Origin: Novipirellula artificiosorum
GTDB lineage: Bacteria; Planctomycetota; Planctomycetia; Pirellulales; Pirellulaceae
Length of the DNA stretch: 64,000 nucleotides
Reading direction: 5' to 3'
Assembly: GCF_007860135.1 (NCBI RefSeq)
Contig: NZ_SJPV01000004.1
Span: 62,001-126,000 of the forward strand
Shown here: piece after piece, positions 8,210-18,250 of the stretch
Numbering within the stretch: position 1 is the stretch's first letter
Layout of the letters: every line of letters starts with the position of its first letter
Made by a program: the position numbers and the translations under genes
Notes under the pieces: generated by a model
What the model saw: the letters and a program-made list of their open reading frames with translations, nothing else
What the model was told of the DNA's origin: nothing
Database searches by the model: none

Positions 8210-10927
8210 ATGACAAAGCTATTCCTCGTTTTGCTTCTCTGTCTGCTGGCCTCCTCCGCATGGGGTAGAGAGCCAGAGACGCTGAATTTCAATCGCGATA
8301 TCCGTCCGATTCTGTCTTCGAAATGCTTCGCATGCCATGGGCCGGACTCGCAGGATCGTGACGCCGACTACCGCTTGGACACCAGGGAAGGTGCGTTTGC
8401 TGACCTTGGTGGCTATGCTGGGATCGTCCCTGGAGAACCAGATTCCAGCGAACTCGTGCTTCGTATCACCAGCGATGATTTGGACATGCGGATGCCTCCA
8501 CCGGAGCACCAGAATCCGCTCACGACTGGAGAAATCGACCTGTTGACTGATTGGATTGTCGATGGCGCGCCGTATTCGGGGCATTGGGCATTTGAGGCAG
8601 TGGGGCGGCCGAAGCCACCGGTGGTTGATGTGGCAACCGTGGGTGCAATCGACCTGTTCATCGCGGCACGACTGAAGCGAGAAGGCCTGGCATTCTCGCC
8701 CGAGGCCGCGCCGGAAACACTTGTTCGTCGGCTGCATCTGGATCTGATGGGCTTGCCGCCGTCAACGGCCGAGCTGGATGCTTATCTCAAAGATCCCAAG
8801 GCTGAATTTGAGATGACGATCGATCGGCTGATGGAGAGTCCGCAGTTTGCCGAACGGCTCGCAATGGACTGGCTCGACGTGGCACGTTTCGCTGACACCA
8901 ATGGCTATTCAATTGACGACCACCGCGACATGTGGGCCTGGCGCGATTGGGTCATCCATGCGTTTCAAACCCACATGCCCTATGACGAATTTCTCCGCCA
9001 ACAGCTGGCAGGGGACTTGATGGAGAACGCCACTGAGGGACAAAAAACTGCCACCGGTTTTCTTCGCAACAGCATGAATACGCACGAAGGTGGGACGATC
9101 GCCGAGGAATACCGCGTCGCTGCGATCATCGACAAGGTCGATACGGTGTCGACAACGTTCATGGGGCTGACGATGCGATGCGCTCAGTGTCACGATCACA
9201 AATACGACCCGATTTCACAACGCGACTATTACCGGTTTTTCGCGTTCTTCAACACCTCCACCGAATCAGGCGTGGGAGGAACCAACGGGAACACAAATCC
9301 GGTCCTCTCGGTCACTCCGATTCTTCAAGACAAGGCGACGTTTTGCGCATCCCTTGAATCTCGGATCGCTGCGCTCCAGCACGCCAAGGCCTATCCGCAA
9401 GGGCCGCTGGGCGATGCGAAACAAAAATGGGAGAAGGAAACGCTTGCCCAAGCAGCGAAAGCGGCGTTCCTTGCGTTGGTGGCATCGGGTGATGGCCGTT
9501 CTTTCGGTACCGACGCGAACTGGATGGAGAGCTCGAAAGCGGAGGTGGGTTGGAAGCGGTCAGGCCACGTCGGCGGTTTCACGTCTGCCTTGGTTGTCGT
9601 TCCGCATGGCGCCACACCGTGGGGCAAGGTGTTCGCAAGGATCGGCTTGGCAAGGATCGCCCGCGATCAACCCGCTCTCATCGCCGCGCTTCGAAAACCC
9701 AATCAACAGCGGAGCACGGAGGAACACAACTTGGTCGCAGTGGAGTTTGGCAAGGCGAATTCTGACATGGACAAGTTGCTTAGGAGCATCGACGGCGAGA
9801 TTGGCGTGCTGCAAACGTCGCTCGCGAGCGGTCAGACGTCGGTGATGGTGATGAACGAAGGCGCCGCAGATCGGAAGACGCCGATCCTGAGGCGTGGACA
9901 ATACGATCAGCATGGCGAAATCGTCGAGGCTGGGATTCCCGCAGTTTTTGGAAACTTGCCCGAGTCCACTCGCCCCAACCGCTTGGCGCTGGCGGATTGG
10001 CTCACCGATCCAATCCACCCACTGACGGCTCGGGTCGCGGTGAATCGCTACTGGCAGTTGCTGTTCGGAACGGGGCTCGTCAAAACGTCCGAAGACTTTG
10101 GTTCCCAAGGCGAGTGGCCATCGCATCCCGAGTTACTTGATTGGTTGGCCTCAGAGTTCGTTGCCTCGGGCTGGGATGTGCGTGCGTTGCTCAAGACGAT
10201 GCTCCTGTCGAGAACCTATCGTCAAGTCTCCGACGTCAGCGAGGAATTGCTGAAGCACGATCCCTACAACCGGTTGTACGCTCGGGCGCCACGGTATCGC
10301 CTGTCGGCGGAGGGGATTCGCGACAGCGCGTTGGCGATCGCCGGGCTGTTGGACCGCGAAGTGGGAGGTCCGAGCGTCTTCCCGCCGCAACCGCTGGGGC
10401 TGTGGAAAGAGGTCAGCCATTTTGGTTACCCCGGTTTTTTCTCAGCACAACACTATTTCCCGGATCGCGGCGAGCGTGTCTATCGCCGCAGTCTCTACAC
10501 GTTTTGGAAACGGACCTCGCCGCCACCGTTCATGACCACATTCGATGCGCCCAATCGCGAAACCTGCGTCGTGCGGCGGTCGCTGACGAACACGCCGCTC
10601 CAGGCGCTCGTGATGATGAACGCTCCACAGTTTGTCGAAGCGTCTCGGGGACTGGCGGAACAGATGTTGAGCGCCGACGCATCTGTTCATGGGCAAATTC
10701 GCCATGGCTTTCGACTCGCGACAGCGCGGCATCCGAGTGCCCAGGAATTGGCCATTTTAAATGCCGCTTACCAGCGTCAATTGGACTATTTTGGTGCCTC
10801 GCCCAAACGGACGGCCCGTTACTTGGTCGGCAGCGAACTGGGGACAGATGACGAACCGAGTGCCGCCGCGATCTGTTCCGTCGCCTCGCTGATCCTCAAC
10901 CTCGACGAAACGATTACACGCCAATGA
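8210..10927 (+). CDS. PSCyt1-DUF1549-DUF1553 domain protein
   Basis: This 905-residue planctomycete-type secreted protein has a signal peptide (1-19, SSAWG). A PSCyt1 domain follows with a haem-binding CxxCH (C39-F-A-C42-H43) in [12 protein letters not shown]1549 begins near 148 ([17 protein letters not shown]) and includes [19 protein letters not shown], a second CxxCH near 325. DUF1553 starts near 590 ([20 protein letters not shown]) and includes [18 protein letters not shown]. Unlike many homologues it lacks a LamG insertion, giving a somewhat short protein. These proteins are always paired with DUF1501; here the stop TGA overlaps the ATG of the DUF1501 gene. The biochemical role is not established; a periplasmic c-type cytochrome linked to polysaccharide breakdown is the usual guess. 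Confidence 0.92.
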   Translation: MTKLFLVLLLCLLASSAWGREPETLNFNRDIRPILSSKCFACHGPDSQDRDADYRLDTREGAFADLGGYAGIVPGEPDSSELVLRITSDDLDMRMPPPEHQNPLTTGEIDLLTDWIVDGAPYSGHWAFEAVGRPKPPVVDVATVGAIDLFIAARLKREGLAFSPEAAPETLVRRLHLDLMGLPPSTAELDAYLKDPKAEFEMTIDRLMESPQFAERLAMDWLDVARFADTNGYSIDDHRDMWAWRDWVIHAFQTHMPYDEFLRQQLAGDLMENATEGQKTATGFLRNSMNTHEGGTIAEEYRVAAIIDKVDTVSTTFMGLTMRCAQCHDHKYDPISQRDYYRFFAFFNTSTESGVGGTNGNTNPVLSVTPILQDKATFCASLESRIAALQHAKAYPQGPLGDAKQKWEKETLAQAAKAAFLALVASGDGRSFGTDANWMESSKAEVGWKRSGHVGGFTSALVVVPHGATPWGKVFARIGLARIARDQPALIAALRKPNQQRSTEEHNLVAVEFGKANSDMDKLLRSIDGEIGVLQTSLASGQTSVMVMNEGAADRKTPILRRGQYDQHGEIVEAGIPAVFGNLPESTRPNRLALADWLTDPIHPLTARVAVNRYWQLLFGTGLVKTSEDFGSQGEWPSHPELLDWLASEFVASGWDVRALLKTMLLSRTYRQVSDVSEELLKHDPYNRLYARAPRYRLSAEGIRDSALAIAGLLDREVGGPSVFPPQPLGLWKEVSHFGYPGFFSAQHYFPDRGERVYRRSLYTFWKRTSPPPFMTTFDAPNRETCVVRRSLTNTPLQALVMMNAPQFVEASRGLAEQMLSADASVHGQIRHGFRLATARHPSAQELAILNAAYQRQLDYFGASPKRTARYLVGSELGTDDEPSAAAICSVASLILNLDETITRQ

Positions 10928-12351
10928 ATACGAACCTCTTCACCTCGCGCCGTGCCTTCGTCAGCCAAGCCTGCGGAGGCGTGGGGGCGCTTGCGCTCGG
11001 GGCGATGCTCGATAGCAATGCAAACGAAGACGCAAACCGGTCGGGTCTGCCGCACTTCAAGCCATCCGCTCGGCGAGTCATCTACCTCTTCATGTCCGGT
11101 GGCCCCTCGCATATCGACCTTTTCGACTATAAACCGGTGCTTGAGCAAAAGCACGGCGAGGAGCTTCCCCCGAGCGTGCGCGGCGACCAACGACTCACAG
11201 GGATGACATCGGGCCAAACCAGCTTCCCCGTTTGCGGTGGAATCGGAAAATTTGAACGCCACGGTGAGTGCGGTACATGGATCAGCGATCTGCTGCCTCA
11301 CACCTCCAAAATCGCGGACGACATCGCAGTGATTCACTCGATGCACACCGAGGCGATTAACCACGATCCGGGCATCACGTTCATCAATACAGGGTCTCAG
11401 GTTCCGGGTCACCCGAGCGCCGGCGCGTGGGCTAGCTATGGGCTTGGCAGCGCGAATCAGAACATGCCGTCCTATGTTGTGTTGCTCTCGCAAGGCAACG
11501 GCAAGAATCCTGGCCAACCGATCTTCTCGCGGCTCTGGGGCAGCGGCTATTTGCCGTCCAGTCACCAAGGCGTGATGCTCCGCAGCAGTGGCGATCCGGT
11601 GCTGTACTTGAATGACCCACCTGGCATCACGCGAAAGAACCGTCGCGGACAGCTCGATGACCTCGCCGCACTTAATCGTCTGAAGTTCCAAGCCAGCGGC
11701 GATCCGGAAATCGAAACACGCATTGCACAATATGAAATGGCATTCCGCATGCAGGCCGCTGCTCCCGAGATCGCCGATCTCTCGGACGAACCCGACAGCA
11801 CGTTTGATCTTTACGGCGAGGACGCACGCCAGCCGGGAACTTATGCATTCAACTGCCTGATGGCACGGCGCATGGCAGAGCGTGATGTGCGGTTCATCCA
11901 GCTCTTTCATCGCGGCTGGGATCAACATGTCAACCTTCAGCCCCATCTCCGCGCTCAATGCAAAGACACCGACCAGCCTTCCGCCGCACTGGTGACGGAT
12001 TTAAAAAATCGCAAGCTTCTGGACGACACGTTAGTGATCTGGGGGGGGGAATTTGGCCGGACCGCATACAGTCAAGGTGCATTAGGAAGCGGACGCGACC
12101 ATCATGGGCGCTGCTTCAGTATGTGGATGGCGGGTGGTGGTGTCCGCGGTGGGCTTTCGTATGGGGTGACGGATGAGTTTGCTTACAACATTGCCGAAAA
12201 TCCAGTGCACATCCGAGATCTCAATGCGACCATGCTGCATTGCCTGGGAATCGACCACCAACGGTTCAGCTACCGATTCCAAGGGCTCGACCAACGACTG
12301 ACCGGAGTGGAACCTGCACACGTCGTGAAAGACCTGTTGGCAACATCATGA
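10924..12351 (+). CDS. DUF1501 domain protein, partner of PSCyt1 protein
   Basis: The 475-residue protein starts with [19 protein letters not shown], a twin-arginine-like export signal. The DUF1501 core (alkaline-phosphatase-like fold) shows [18 protein letters not shown] near 56-73, [10 protein letters not shown], and [13 protein letters not shown] in the C-terminal third, followed by [20 protein letters not shown]. This is the expected set for the family, which by fold is related to sulfatases and phosphatases, although no enzyme activity is proven. Translation is coupled to the upstream gene by an ATGA overlap. A run of nine G (12041-12049) encodes the conserved Trp-Gly-Gly of WGGEFGRT and could be prone to slippage. 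Confidence 0.92.
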   Translation: MNTNLFTSRRAFVSQACGGVGALALGAMLDSNANEDANRSGLPHFKPSARRVIYLFMSGGPSHIDLFDYKPVLEQKHGEELPPSVRGDQRLTGMTSGQTSFPVCGGIGKFERHGECGTWISDLLPHTSKIADDIAVIHSMHTEAINHDPGITFINTGSQVPGHPSAGAWASYGLGSANQNMPSYVVLLSQGNGKNPGQPIFSRLWGSGYLPSSHQGVMLRSSGDPVLYLNDPPGITRKNRRGQLDDLAALNRLKFQASGDPEIETRIAQYEMAFRMQAAAPEIADLSDEPDSTFDLYGEDARQPGTYAFNCLMARRMAERDVRFIQLFHRGWDQHVNLQPHLRAQCKDTDQPSAALVTDLKNRKLLDDTLVIWGGEFGRTAYSQGALGSGRDHHGRCFSMWMAGGGVRGGLSYGVTDEFAYNIAENPVHIRDLNATMLHCLGIDHQRFSYRFQGLDQRLTGVEPAHVVKDLLATS

Positions 12352-12477
12352 CGCAGACATGAATTGACTTCTTCAGCACATGGTTGGGCAACCGCAGAGG
12401 TCCTAACGGGACAGCGCCACTTTGTGGGCGATTTACCGTAATTTTCTGAATCAATCTCGGGCTGAGCGGCAAGACGC

Positions 12478-12625
12478 TAGAGCCTTTTTACGAAGGACGT
12501 CGGTTCTCGCGCACAAGGAAACGGGGTCAGGTACCAATCGTGCGAAGCACCCTTGCTGGCCATTTGGCTATCGGTACCTGACCCCGTTTCCGATTAGCTC
12601 CCCCATCATTTACAAAAATGCTCTA
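12478..12625. repeat. TA-bounded palindromic repeat (MITE-like), complete copy
   Basis: The 148-bp element begins TAGAGCCTTTTTACGAAGGA and ends ACAAAAATGCTCTA, giving imperfect terminal inverted repeats (GAGC[C/A]TTTTT) bounded by TA on both sides. Inside lies a perfect 19-bp inverted repeat, GGAAACGGGGTCAGGTACC at 12517-12535 against 12573-12591, around a 37-nt loop. The same sequence recurs in the opposite orientation at 18251-18396, and halves occur at 5910 and 6736. There is no coding capacity. TA boundaries suggest a nonautonomous relative of an IS630/Tc1-type element; the strong palindrome between convergent genes could also work as a bidirectional terminator. Confidence 0.85.
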
Positions 12626-12658
12626 GCCGCCGGTATTTCGTGGGCATAACCGGCGGCT
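12625..12658. terminator. GC-rich stem-loop
   Basis: AGCCGCCGGT (12625-12634) pairs perfectly with ACCGGCGGCT (12649-12658) around a 14-nt loop. It abuts the repeat element and lies between convergent genes. There is no T-run on either side, so intrinsic termination is possible but not proven; it may simply be another small palindromic repeat. Confidence 0.4.
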
Positions 12659-12694
12659 AACGCCTTGCCGCTCACAAAGTGACGCTGTCCACCG

Positions 12695-12797
12695 AGAGCA
12701 TTTTTTGATCTTCAACGTAGCCACCGTCGCCAATCGGTGGACCACGTTCCGGCGAACGTGGCGAGTTTGCAGCGTACATCATTGTTCAAAATGCTCT
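12695..12797. repeat. second short inverted-repeat element with two internal hairpins
   Basis: The ends are AGAGCATTTTTTGA and TTCAAAATGCTCT, a 13-14 bp inverted repeat that shares AGAGCATTTT with the ends of the larger elements. The middle is different: two hairpins in tandem, CCACCG/CGGTGG (12721-12740) and CCACGTTC/GAACGTGG (12742-12761). It lacks the GGGGTCAGGTACC core. It ends 28 bp from the stop codon of the HEAT-repeat gene. Confidence 0.7.
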
Positions 12798-12825
12798 GAG
12801 TAGGCAAAGACCGGTGAGTCCCTGC

Positions 12826-14790
12826 TTACTCCGACGTCGAACGCGTGATGAGCACTTTTGCACGGTTGGCGAGTTCCTCGTTCTTCGTCGTGGCGACGAC
12901 GATCGGCATAGCACCTGCCACCGATTTCGGGTCGTTGTCGACAATTTTTTCCCCGATCGTCACTGCCGCCTTGCTGGCGTCTTCACTCAGCGATGGAGTC
13001 GTCAGGTGCAGCATGACCATCTTCAGACCCTGTGGGGAAGGGAATCGCGTAAGCGTGTCGAGCACCAGTTTGCGTTCCTCATCTCGAGTCGCCGCGGCAA
13101 ACGCCTGCTTGCTCATTTGCAGACGCTGACCCGGCTTTAACCCGAACTGTCGAATGATTCGGATGTAGCCACGCAGGCAACGGACACGGAATTTCTCATT
13201 TCCCGACTGTGCCAATTCCAGCAGTACGGGAGCGGCATCCGGTGTTAGCCATTTTCCGAGCGCTTGTGTGGCGGCGTCCGCTGCGGAATCCTCGTCGCCC
13301 TCTGCAGCCCTTTGCACGCCAGAGAGTGCTTGTTCGCCCCCCACGTAAATGAGCAGATCCATCAATTCGATTTTCGCAGCAGCTGATTCGCCCGCCATTC
13401 GATCCAGCAGGACTTTCGACGCTGCATCGCGGTCGCCCATCCGCTGACATGCCTTGCGTAAGGCTTCCTTCATCGGTTTGGCAGACTCCGAATCGCCCAT
13501 CGCCAACATCTTGTCAACGAGCGGCGGAAAGTTTTCGAGTCCCACCGTCATCCCCAGACCATCGATGGCAGAGTTCCGCAGTTCGGCATCGTCGGCTGAG
13601 ACGTATTGCAGCAGCAAAGGGATCACCTGGGGAATCCCGCGTCGACCGGCGACGTCCACCAGCACGAGCCGCTGTTGTCCGTCGCTCCCTTCCAGCGTCT
13701 GAGCCAATTGAGCATCCACATCATCGCCACCGAGCACCGTCAAACTGTCGCGCGCGTTTGTGGCCAGAACTTCGTCGTCGGACACGGCCGCCTTCAGCAG
13801 AACAGGCACAACGGAGCCATTGCCCAATGCGCCGAGAACACGCACGGCAGCGTTCTTCATGTCGGCATCGCCGGAGCCCAATGCTTCAATCACGGTTGGC
13901 AATGCCGAAGCATCCCCTCGTTCTCCGAGCACGTGCAAAAGCAGGATTTGGCGGTCTGGCTGCAGCGAATCGAGTTGATTCACCAGTTGTTCGGTCGTGC
14001 TCGTGTTCGTCAAACTGTGCGCAAGCTCCAATCCGATGCGGAACAAGTCGAGATCGTCGTCGCCAAGATAGGAAATCATCAGCTCGTTCACGTTCTCCGA
14101 GCCTGCTCGGATTTCGCCAAAACGAGACGCTACGTTGATGTGTTTTGGCAATTCAGCGGAGCGAAGAGCCGCCAAAACCTTCAGTGCATCTGCATTGTTT
14201 CCTTCCAGCAGCAAATTGTCCGCAGCTGTCAGACAGGCGTCTGCAGCGGCCACACGCAGCGAAGCCTTGCCACTTAACGCCTGCTGGACTGCGGCGATGG
14301 ATTCGGGGGACCCTAACGCACCCAATGCGGAAAGTGCCGCCGCCGCGACCTCGTCGTCGTCGCTATCAGCCGCGCTGAGCAAGGCGTCGACGGCCAGGGT
14401 GTCCTTGCGAGCCGCGACGGAATTGATCACACCCACAAGCTGCCTGCCCTTCAGTTTCTCCAACGCACTACGAAACGCCTTGTCGACGTCGGAACTTGGA
14501 TTCGCTTCTAAAGCAAAACGCGCGTAGTGCGATAAGTCCGGGTCGGCCAGCAACTTTGCCACCACAGGCACCGACTCGGAGGTTCCGATGATCGCTAGCC
14601 GCTGGCATGCTTTGGCCTTATCGAATAATTCAGCGTCGGAATTCAGAACGGCAATTAACTGCGACTCGTCACCCTCGGCGGGAAGCGGCTGCTGTGACAA
14701 CGCTTGATTTGGAAAAACCGGTGCTGCATACGGCAACACCAGAGACATCAGCAGCGTGGCGACGGAGAAAGGGGAGCGAAGGATAGTCAT
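12826..14790 (-). CDS. secreted HEAT-repeat protein
   Basis: After a signal peptide (residues 1-32, with the hydrophobic core VATLLMSLVLPYAAPVF) the 654-residue protein is an almost unbroken array of helical HEAT/PBS-lyase-type repeats of 30-40 residues. Examples are SADSDDDEVAAAALSALGAL, GSGDADMKNAAVRVLGALG and VSADDAELRNSAIDGLGMTV. Such arrays are binding scaffolds; no enzyme domain is visible. It lies 99 bp downstream of a Tat-exported Gfo/Idh/MocA gene on the same strand, the usual arrangement in planctomycetes, where HEAT proteins accompany secreted oxidoreductases and DUF1080 proteins. A joint periplasmic role is inferred from that. Confidence 0.85.
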   Translation of the reverse strand: MTILRSPFSVATLLMSLVLPYAAPVFPNQALSQQPLPAEGDESQLIAVLNSDAELFDKAKACQRLAIIGTSESVPVVAKLLADPDLSHYARFALEANPSSDVDKAFRSALEKLKGRQLVGVINSVAARKDTLAVDALLSAADSDDDEVAAAALSALGALGSPESIAAVQQALSGKASLRVAAADACLTAADNLLLEGNNADALKVLAALRSAELPKHINVASRFGEIRAGSENVNELMISYLGDDDLDLFRIGLELAHSLTNTSTTEQLVNQLDSLQPDRQILLLHVLGERGDASALPTVIEALGSGDADMKNAAVRVLGALGNGSVVPVLLKAAVSDDEVLATNARDSLTVLGGDDVDAQLAQTLEGSDGQQRLVLVDVAGRRGIPQVIPLLLQYVSADDAELRNSAIDGLGMTVGLENFPPLVDKMLAMGDSESAKPMKEALRKACQRMGDRDAASKVLLDRMAGESAAAKIELMDLLIYVGGEQALSGVQRAAEGDEDSAADAATQALGKWLTPDAAPVLLELAQSGNEKFRVRCLRGYIRIIRQFGLKPGQRLQMSKQAFAAATRDEERKLVLDTLTRFPSPQGLKMVMLHLTTPSLSEDASKAAVTIGEKIVDNDPKSVAGAMPIVVATTKNEELANRAKVLITRSTSE

Positions 14791-14889
14791 CAGAGGTGTC
14801 CTCCCAGGGAAGTCAAACCTGGTATCGGTTGGGGCGGGGTTGAGTTTGTGGGGGTGAGTTGATTGAAAGGCGTCGAGGAAGATTCGCCA

Positions 14890-16158
14890 TCAAACGTGCC
14901 AAGGTTCGCGCATGGCGCGTGAACACATGCGATTGGCCTCTTCGTCATCGGCGAATTCTTCCTTGACGGGGTCAAAGCTCAGTTCGCGACCTAGTTGCCA
15001 GGCGATGTAGGCGGCGTGACAGACGACGTGCGACTGCGCCACGACCGCGGCGTTCGCGTTGGTCAAAGCACGCGTCTTCACGCAGTCCAGGAAGTTGCGG
15101 ATGTGGGTCGTCGGATCCGTCCCCGCGCGGTGGAACACCGATTGCTGGGTGCGCAGCGATTCCGGCTCGAGAATGAAGTTTCCGGAATCCCCCGTTTCGA
15201 TCCAGCCTTCGTCGCCTTCATAGCGCACGCTGCACGTGCCCATGCCCATCCAGCCCTCGCTGCGCATGACCAGTTTCAGACCGTCGGCGTAATAGCACTC
15301 CACTCCATCTGCATTGGGGACGTATCGAACCGGAGCGGTGTCGTCACGGCCGGCTGCCCACTGGCAGAGGTCGACCGTGTGCGAACCCCATTCGAGAATT
15401 CCGCCGCCATGAAAGTCGAAGTGGCCGCGCCAGCGACCTGCGACATACTGCGAATTGTAGGGTCGCCACGGACAGGCACCGAGCCAACGGTCCCAATCGC
15501 AAACCTCTTTCGAAGGTTCCGGTTCGGCCGGCAGCCAATGATGACTGGTGCCCGGCGGACGGGTATTGGCGTGAATGGTATGTAGCTTGCCGAGTGCACC
15601 GTCACGCACCAAGTTCTTTGCGAACTCAAAGTTGCCGATCGTGCGTCGTTGAGTCCCTGCCTGGTAAACGCGGTTGTATTTTCGATACGCGTCGGCCAGT
15701 GCGCGGCTTTCGGCGATGGTCAGCGAGCACGGTTTTTCGCAGTAGACGTCCTTTCCGGCTTTGGCTGCCAGAATGGAGGCCATCGTGTGCCAGCGATCCC
15801 CGGTCGCGATCAGCAGCGAATCGATGTCGTCACGGGCAAGGATGTCATACATGTCGGGATACAGGTCACAGTCTTTGTTCCCGTACGTGCCATCGACGAG
15901 CGTCTTGACCGCCTCACGCCGTGACTTTTGCAGATCGGCCACCGCGACAAACTGCACGTCGGGATTCGCGAGAAAACACTTCAAATCGGTAGTCCCGCGT
16001 GGTCCGATGCCCAGGCCGCCCACCACAATCCGGTCGCTCGGAGCTACAGCACCGCCGAGTCCCAGAGCGGAGGAGGAAACGATCAAGGGAGCCACGATCG
16101 CGGCGCTGGTGGCGGAGGCCGTGGACTTTAAGAATTCACGTCGGCTCTTCGCTTTCAT
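14890..16158 (-). CDS. Tat-exported Gfo/Idh/MocA family oxidoreductase
   Basis: The 422-residue protein opens with KAKSRREFLKSTASATSAA, a twin-arginine signal (SRREFLK), so it is exported folded with its cofactor. The Rossmann part contains VVGGLGIGPRG (a glycine-rich loop near 46-56) and YCEKPCSLTI with the family's EKP. The C-terminal half has RPPGTSHHWLP, CDWDRWLGACPWRPYN and GGILEWGSHTVDLCQWA, the planctomycete version of the GG.....G.H..D....... block. A periplasmic sugar oxidoreductase or a glycoside-lyase-like activity is likely; some Gfo/Idh/MocA proteins use tightly bound NAD for glycosidic bond cleavage. It is upstream of the HEAT-repeat gene in the same direction. Confidence 0.9.
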   Translation of the reverse strand: MKAKSRREFLKSTASATSAAIVAPLIVSSSALGLGGAVAPSDRIVVGGLGIGPRGTTDLKCFLANPDVQFVAVADLQKSRREAVKTLVDGTYGNKDCDLYPDMYDILARDDIDSLLIATGDRWHTMASILAAKAGKDVYCEKPCSLTIAESRALADAYRKYNRVYQAGTQRRTIGNFEFAKNLVRDGALGKLHTIHANTRPPGTSHHWLPAEPEPSKEVCDWDRWLGACPWRPYNSQYVAGRWRGHFDFHGGGILEWGSHTVDLCQWAAGRDDTAPVRYVPNADGVECYYADGLKLVMRSEGWMGMGTCSVRYEGDEGWIETGDSGNFILEPESLRTQQSVFHRAGTDPTTHIRNFLDCVKTRALTNANAAVVAQSHVVCHAAYIAWQLGRELSFDPVKEEFADDEEANRMCSRAMREPWHV

Positions 16159-16687
16159 CTTTTGTTCCTTTTGAATATACGGGATGGCTAGGGACCTATC
16201 CGAAAAGGGGTCTGACCCTTTGTCGACCGACGTTTCGATTGCTCAAAAACTCGTTGTTTTCCAATGGGTTTGCTACCGATACGCTCAGACCAAGAGAGGG
16301 TCAGACCCCTTTTCGGATAGGTTCTCAATGACGTAGGCCAAATCTATTCCAACCATGATAACGTGCCTGATCCGCTCGCTGGCTAACATCGAGTCTTTTT
16401 TTCCCGTTTCCATCTCGCATCGCGCGAAACGCAGAACGAACTGGTCAATTCCTCCTTCCTGGGGGGGGCAACGCAGGGCGGTGGCGGGTCATGAGACGTC
16501 GCACTGCTGAATTGCGGAGCCGCTTTGTGTATTCTTTCCATGGGTTAGATGATTCGTCCGTGCTGGCACCGTCGTCGCTTTTTCGAAGCATGAAAGTATT
16601 GTCCCTGTTTCGAAAGATCGTCGTGAGAATCCATGGGCAATGACTTTGCGTCGTAATCAGTCTGCGATCTCTTGATAGAAGGCCACA
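16159..16687. promoter_or_regulatory. divergent intergenic region with long inverted repeat
   Basis: These 529 bp separate the divergent oxidoreductase and sulfatase genes and so must carry both promoters, but no clear -35/-10 pair stands out. The first part holds the 26-bp inverted repeat at 16194-16322. The remainder (16323-16687) has a run of eight G near 16461 and nothing else recognisable; GATAGAAGG sits 7 bp before the sulfatase ATG. Confidence 0.5.
16194..16322. repeat. 129-bp palindromic element with perfect 26-bp arms
   Basis: The left arm (16194-16219) starts ACCTATCCGAAAAGGGGTCT and the right arm (16297-16322) is its exact reverse complement, ending TTTTCGGATAGGT, with 77 bp between. 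The inner part of each arm, GGGGTCTGACCC, recalls but does not equal the GGGGTCAGGTACC core of the other repeat family. The element lies 35 bp upstream of the oxidoreductase start. No open frame is inside. Confidence 0.85.
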
Positions 16688-18124
16688 ATGAACATGACTC
16701 GATCAACACCGCGAATTGCCTTGCTGCTTACGGCTGCGATGGCCGCGATGGCCTCGGCTGCCGAACAACCCAATCTGATCATTTTGTTTGCGGATGACCT
16801 TGGCTATGGGGAGCTCAGCTGTCAGGGCAATCCAGAAATCCCGACGCCCCATATCGACTCGATCGCCAACCATGGCGTCCGTTTTACCGCCGGCTATGTC
16901 GCGGGGCCCAATTGCAGTCCTTCACGGGCGGGCTTGCTGACGGGACGAATTCCGACGCGTTTCGGCTACGAGTTCAACCCGATCGGCGCGGTCAATGAAC
17001 AACCAGGCATCGGACTGCCAGCTGCGGAAGTCACGATAGCCGAAACGTTGCAGAATGCCGGATACACAACTGGGCTGATCGGGAAATGGCATCAAGGTGG
17101 CACCGCGGATTTCCATCCTTTTCGGCACGGCTTCGACGAGTTCTTCGGATTCATGCACGAGGGGCACTACTTTGTGCCGCCTCCCTACCAAGGGGTGACG
17201 ACCATGCTTCGCCGCAAGACTCTTCCCGGCGGGATGACGGGCCGGTGGGTCGGAAAGAAGGGACTGATCTATACCGATCACATGGGTGGGAACGAGCCGG
17301 ACTACGATGCCGACAATCCCATCACGCGCGGCGGTCAGCCCGTTGTCGAAACCGAATACCTGACCGATGCGCTCACGCGCGAAGCCGTTGACTTCATCGA
17401 CCGGCACGACGACAAGCCTTTCTTTCTCTACCTGGCCTACAATGCGGTTCACAGCCCGCTGCAAGGTGCCAAGGCCTACATGGAAAAGTTCTCGCACATC
17501 GAAGACCTCCACCGCCGGATTTTTGCCGCCATGCTGGCCAACCTCGACGACAGCGTCGGCGCGGTGATGAAGCAGTTGCGGCAGTCGGGACTGGAAGAGA
17601 ATACGATCGTTTTTTTCCTCAGCGACAATGGCGGTCCAACACGCGAACTGACCTCAAGCAACTTGCCGCTGCGAGGATCCAAGGGGACGATGTATGAGGG
17701 TGGGCTGCGAGTGCCCTTCATGGTGCAATGGAAGGCAACCATTCCCCCCGGGCAAGTGTATGCAAAACCGGTCAGCTCATTCGATATCTATGCGACCGCC
17801 GCTGCCAACAGTGTCGGTGTCGCGGCGCCGAATCAGATCGAGGGCGTCGATCTGATTCCGTTTCTGACCGGCAAGGACGACGGCATTCCCCACGAGACTC
17901 TGTTTTGGCGCCAAGGTGACAAGGCGGCGCTACGCCACGGCAATTGGAAATTGGTTCGTATGGGCGAACGGAAGGCACCCGGCGACGCGAGGTGGGAACT
18001 CTATGACCTCACTAAGGATCTCTCTGAACAGACGAACCTAGCCGAATCACACCGCGAGCGTCTCGCCGAATTAGTGGAGTTGTGGGAGCGAATGAATGGC
18101 GAAATGAGTCCGCCGTTATTCTGA
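16688..18124 (+). CDS. secreted type I sulfatase
   Basis: The 478-residue protein has a signal peptide (1-25, ending ASAAE). The metal-binding FADDLGYGE (Asp36-Asp37) and the sulfatase signature C76-S-P-S-R80 followed by AGLLTGR are intact, so C76 can become the catalytic formylglycine. GKWHQGG replaces the common GKWHLG, FLSDNGGP supplies later metal ligands, and RGSKGTMYEGGLRVPF is the usual C-terminal catalytic block. It is an arylsulfatase-A-type enzyme that hydrolyses sulfate esters, probably on polysaccharide in the periplasm; the exact sulfate position cannot be read. A C-terminal ELYDLTKDLSEQTNLAES motif is typical. It stands alone and converges on the DUF1080 gene. Confidence 0.93.
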   Translation: MNMTRSTPRIALLLTAAMAAMASAAEQPNLIILFADDLGYGELSCQGNPEIPTPHIDSIANHGVRFTAGYVAGPNCSPSRAGLLTGRIPTRFGYEFNPIGAVNEQPGIGLPAAEVTIAETLQNAGYTTGLIGKWHQGGTADFHPFRHGFDEFFGFMHEGHYFVPPPYQGVTTMLRRKTLPGGMTGRWVGKKGLIYTDHMGGNEPDYDADNPITRGGQPVVETEYLTDALTREAVDFIDRHDDKPFFLYLAYNAVHSPLQGAKAYMEKFSHIEDLHRRIFAAMLANLDDSVGAVMKQLRQSGLEENTIVFFLSDNGGPTRELTSSNLPLRGSKGTMYEGGLRVPFMVQWKATIPPGQVYAKPVSSFDIYATAAANSVGVAAPNQIEGVDLIPFLTGKDDGIPHETLFWRQGDKAALRHGNWKLVRMGERKAPGDARWELYDLTKDLSEQTNLAESHRERLAELVELWERMNGEMSPPLF

Positions 18125-18250
18125 ATCCGGTGGCTCGCACGGGGGCGCACGGATCGACGTCGTGTTGATTGCCTGTTCCACCGGACCTCGAAGGAATCAC
18201 CGCGCGTTCCTGCTCGCCCACGGTACTCCCTCGAGTGGGAGCATCCGAGC

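Larger units (their letters stand above)
12352..12825. other. convergent intergenic region packed with repeats
   Basis: No gene is seen between the convergent DUF1501 and HEAT-repeat genes. The space holds one complete TA-bounded repeat (12478-12625), an adjoining stem-loop (12625-12658) and a second element (12695-12797), each described separately. Confidence 0.7.
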
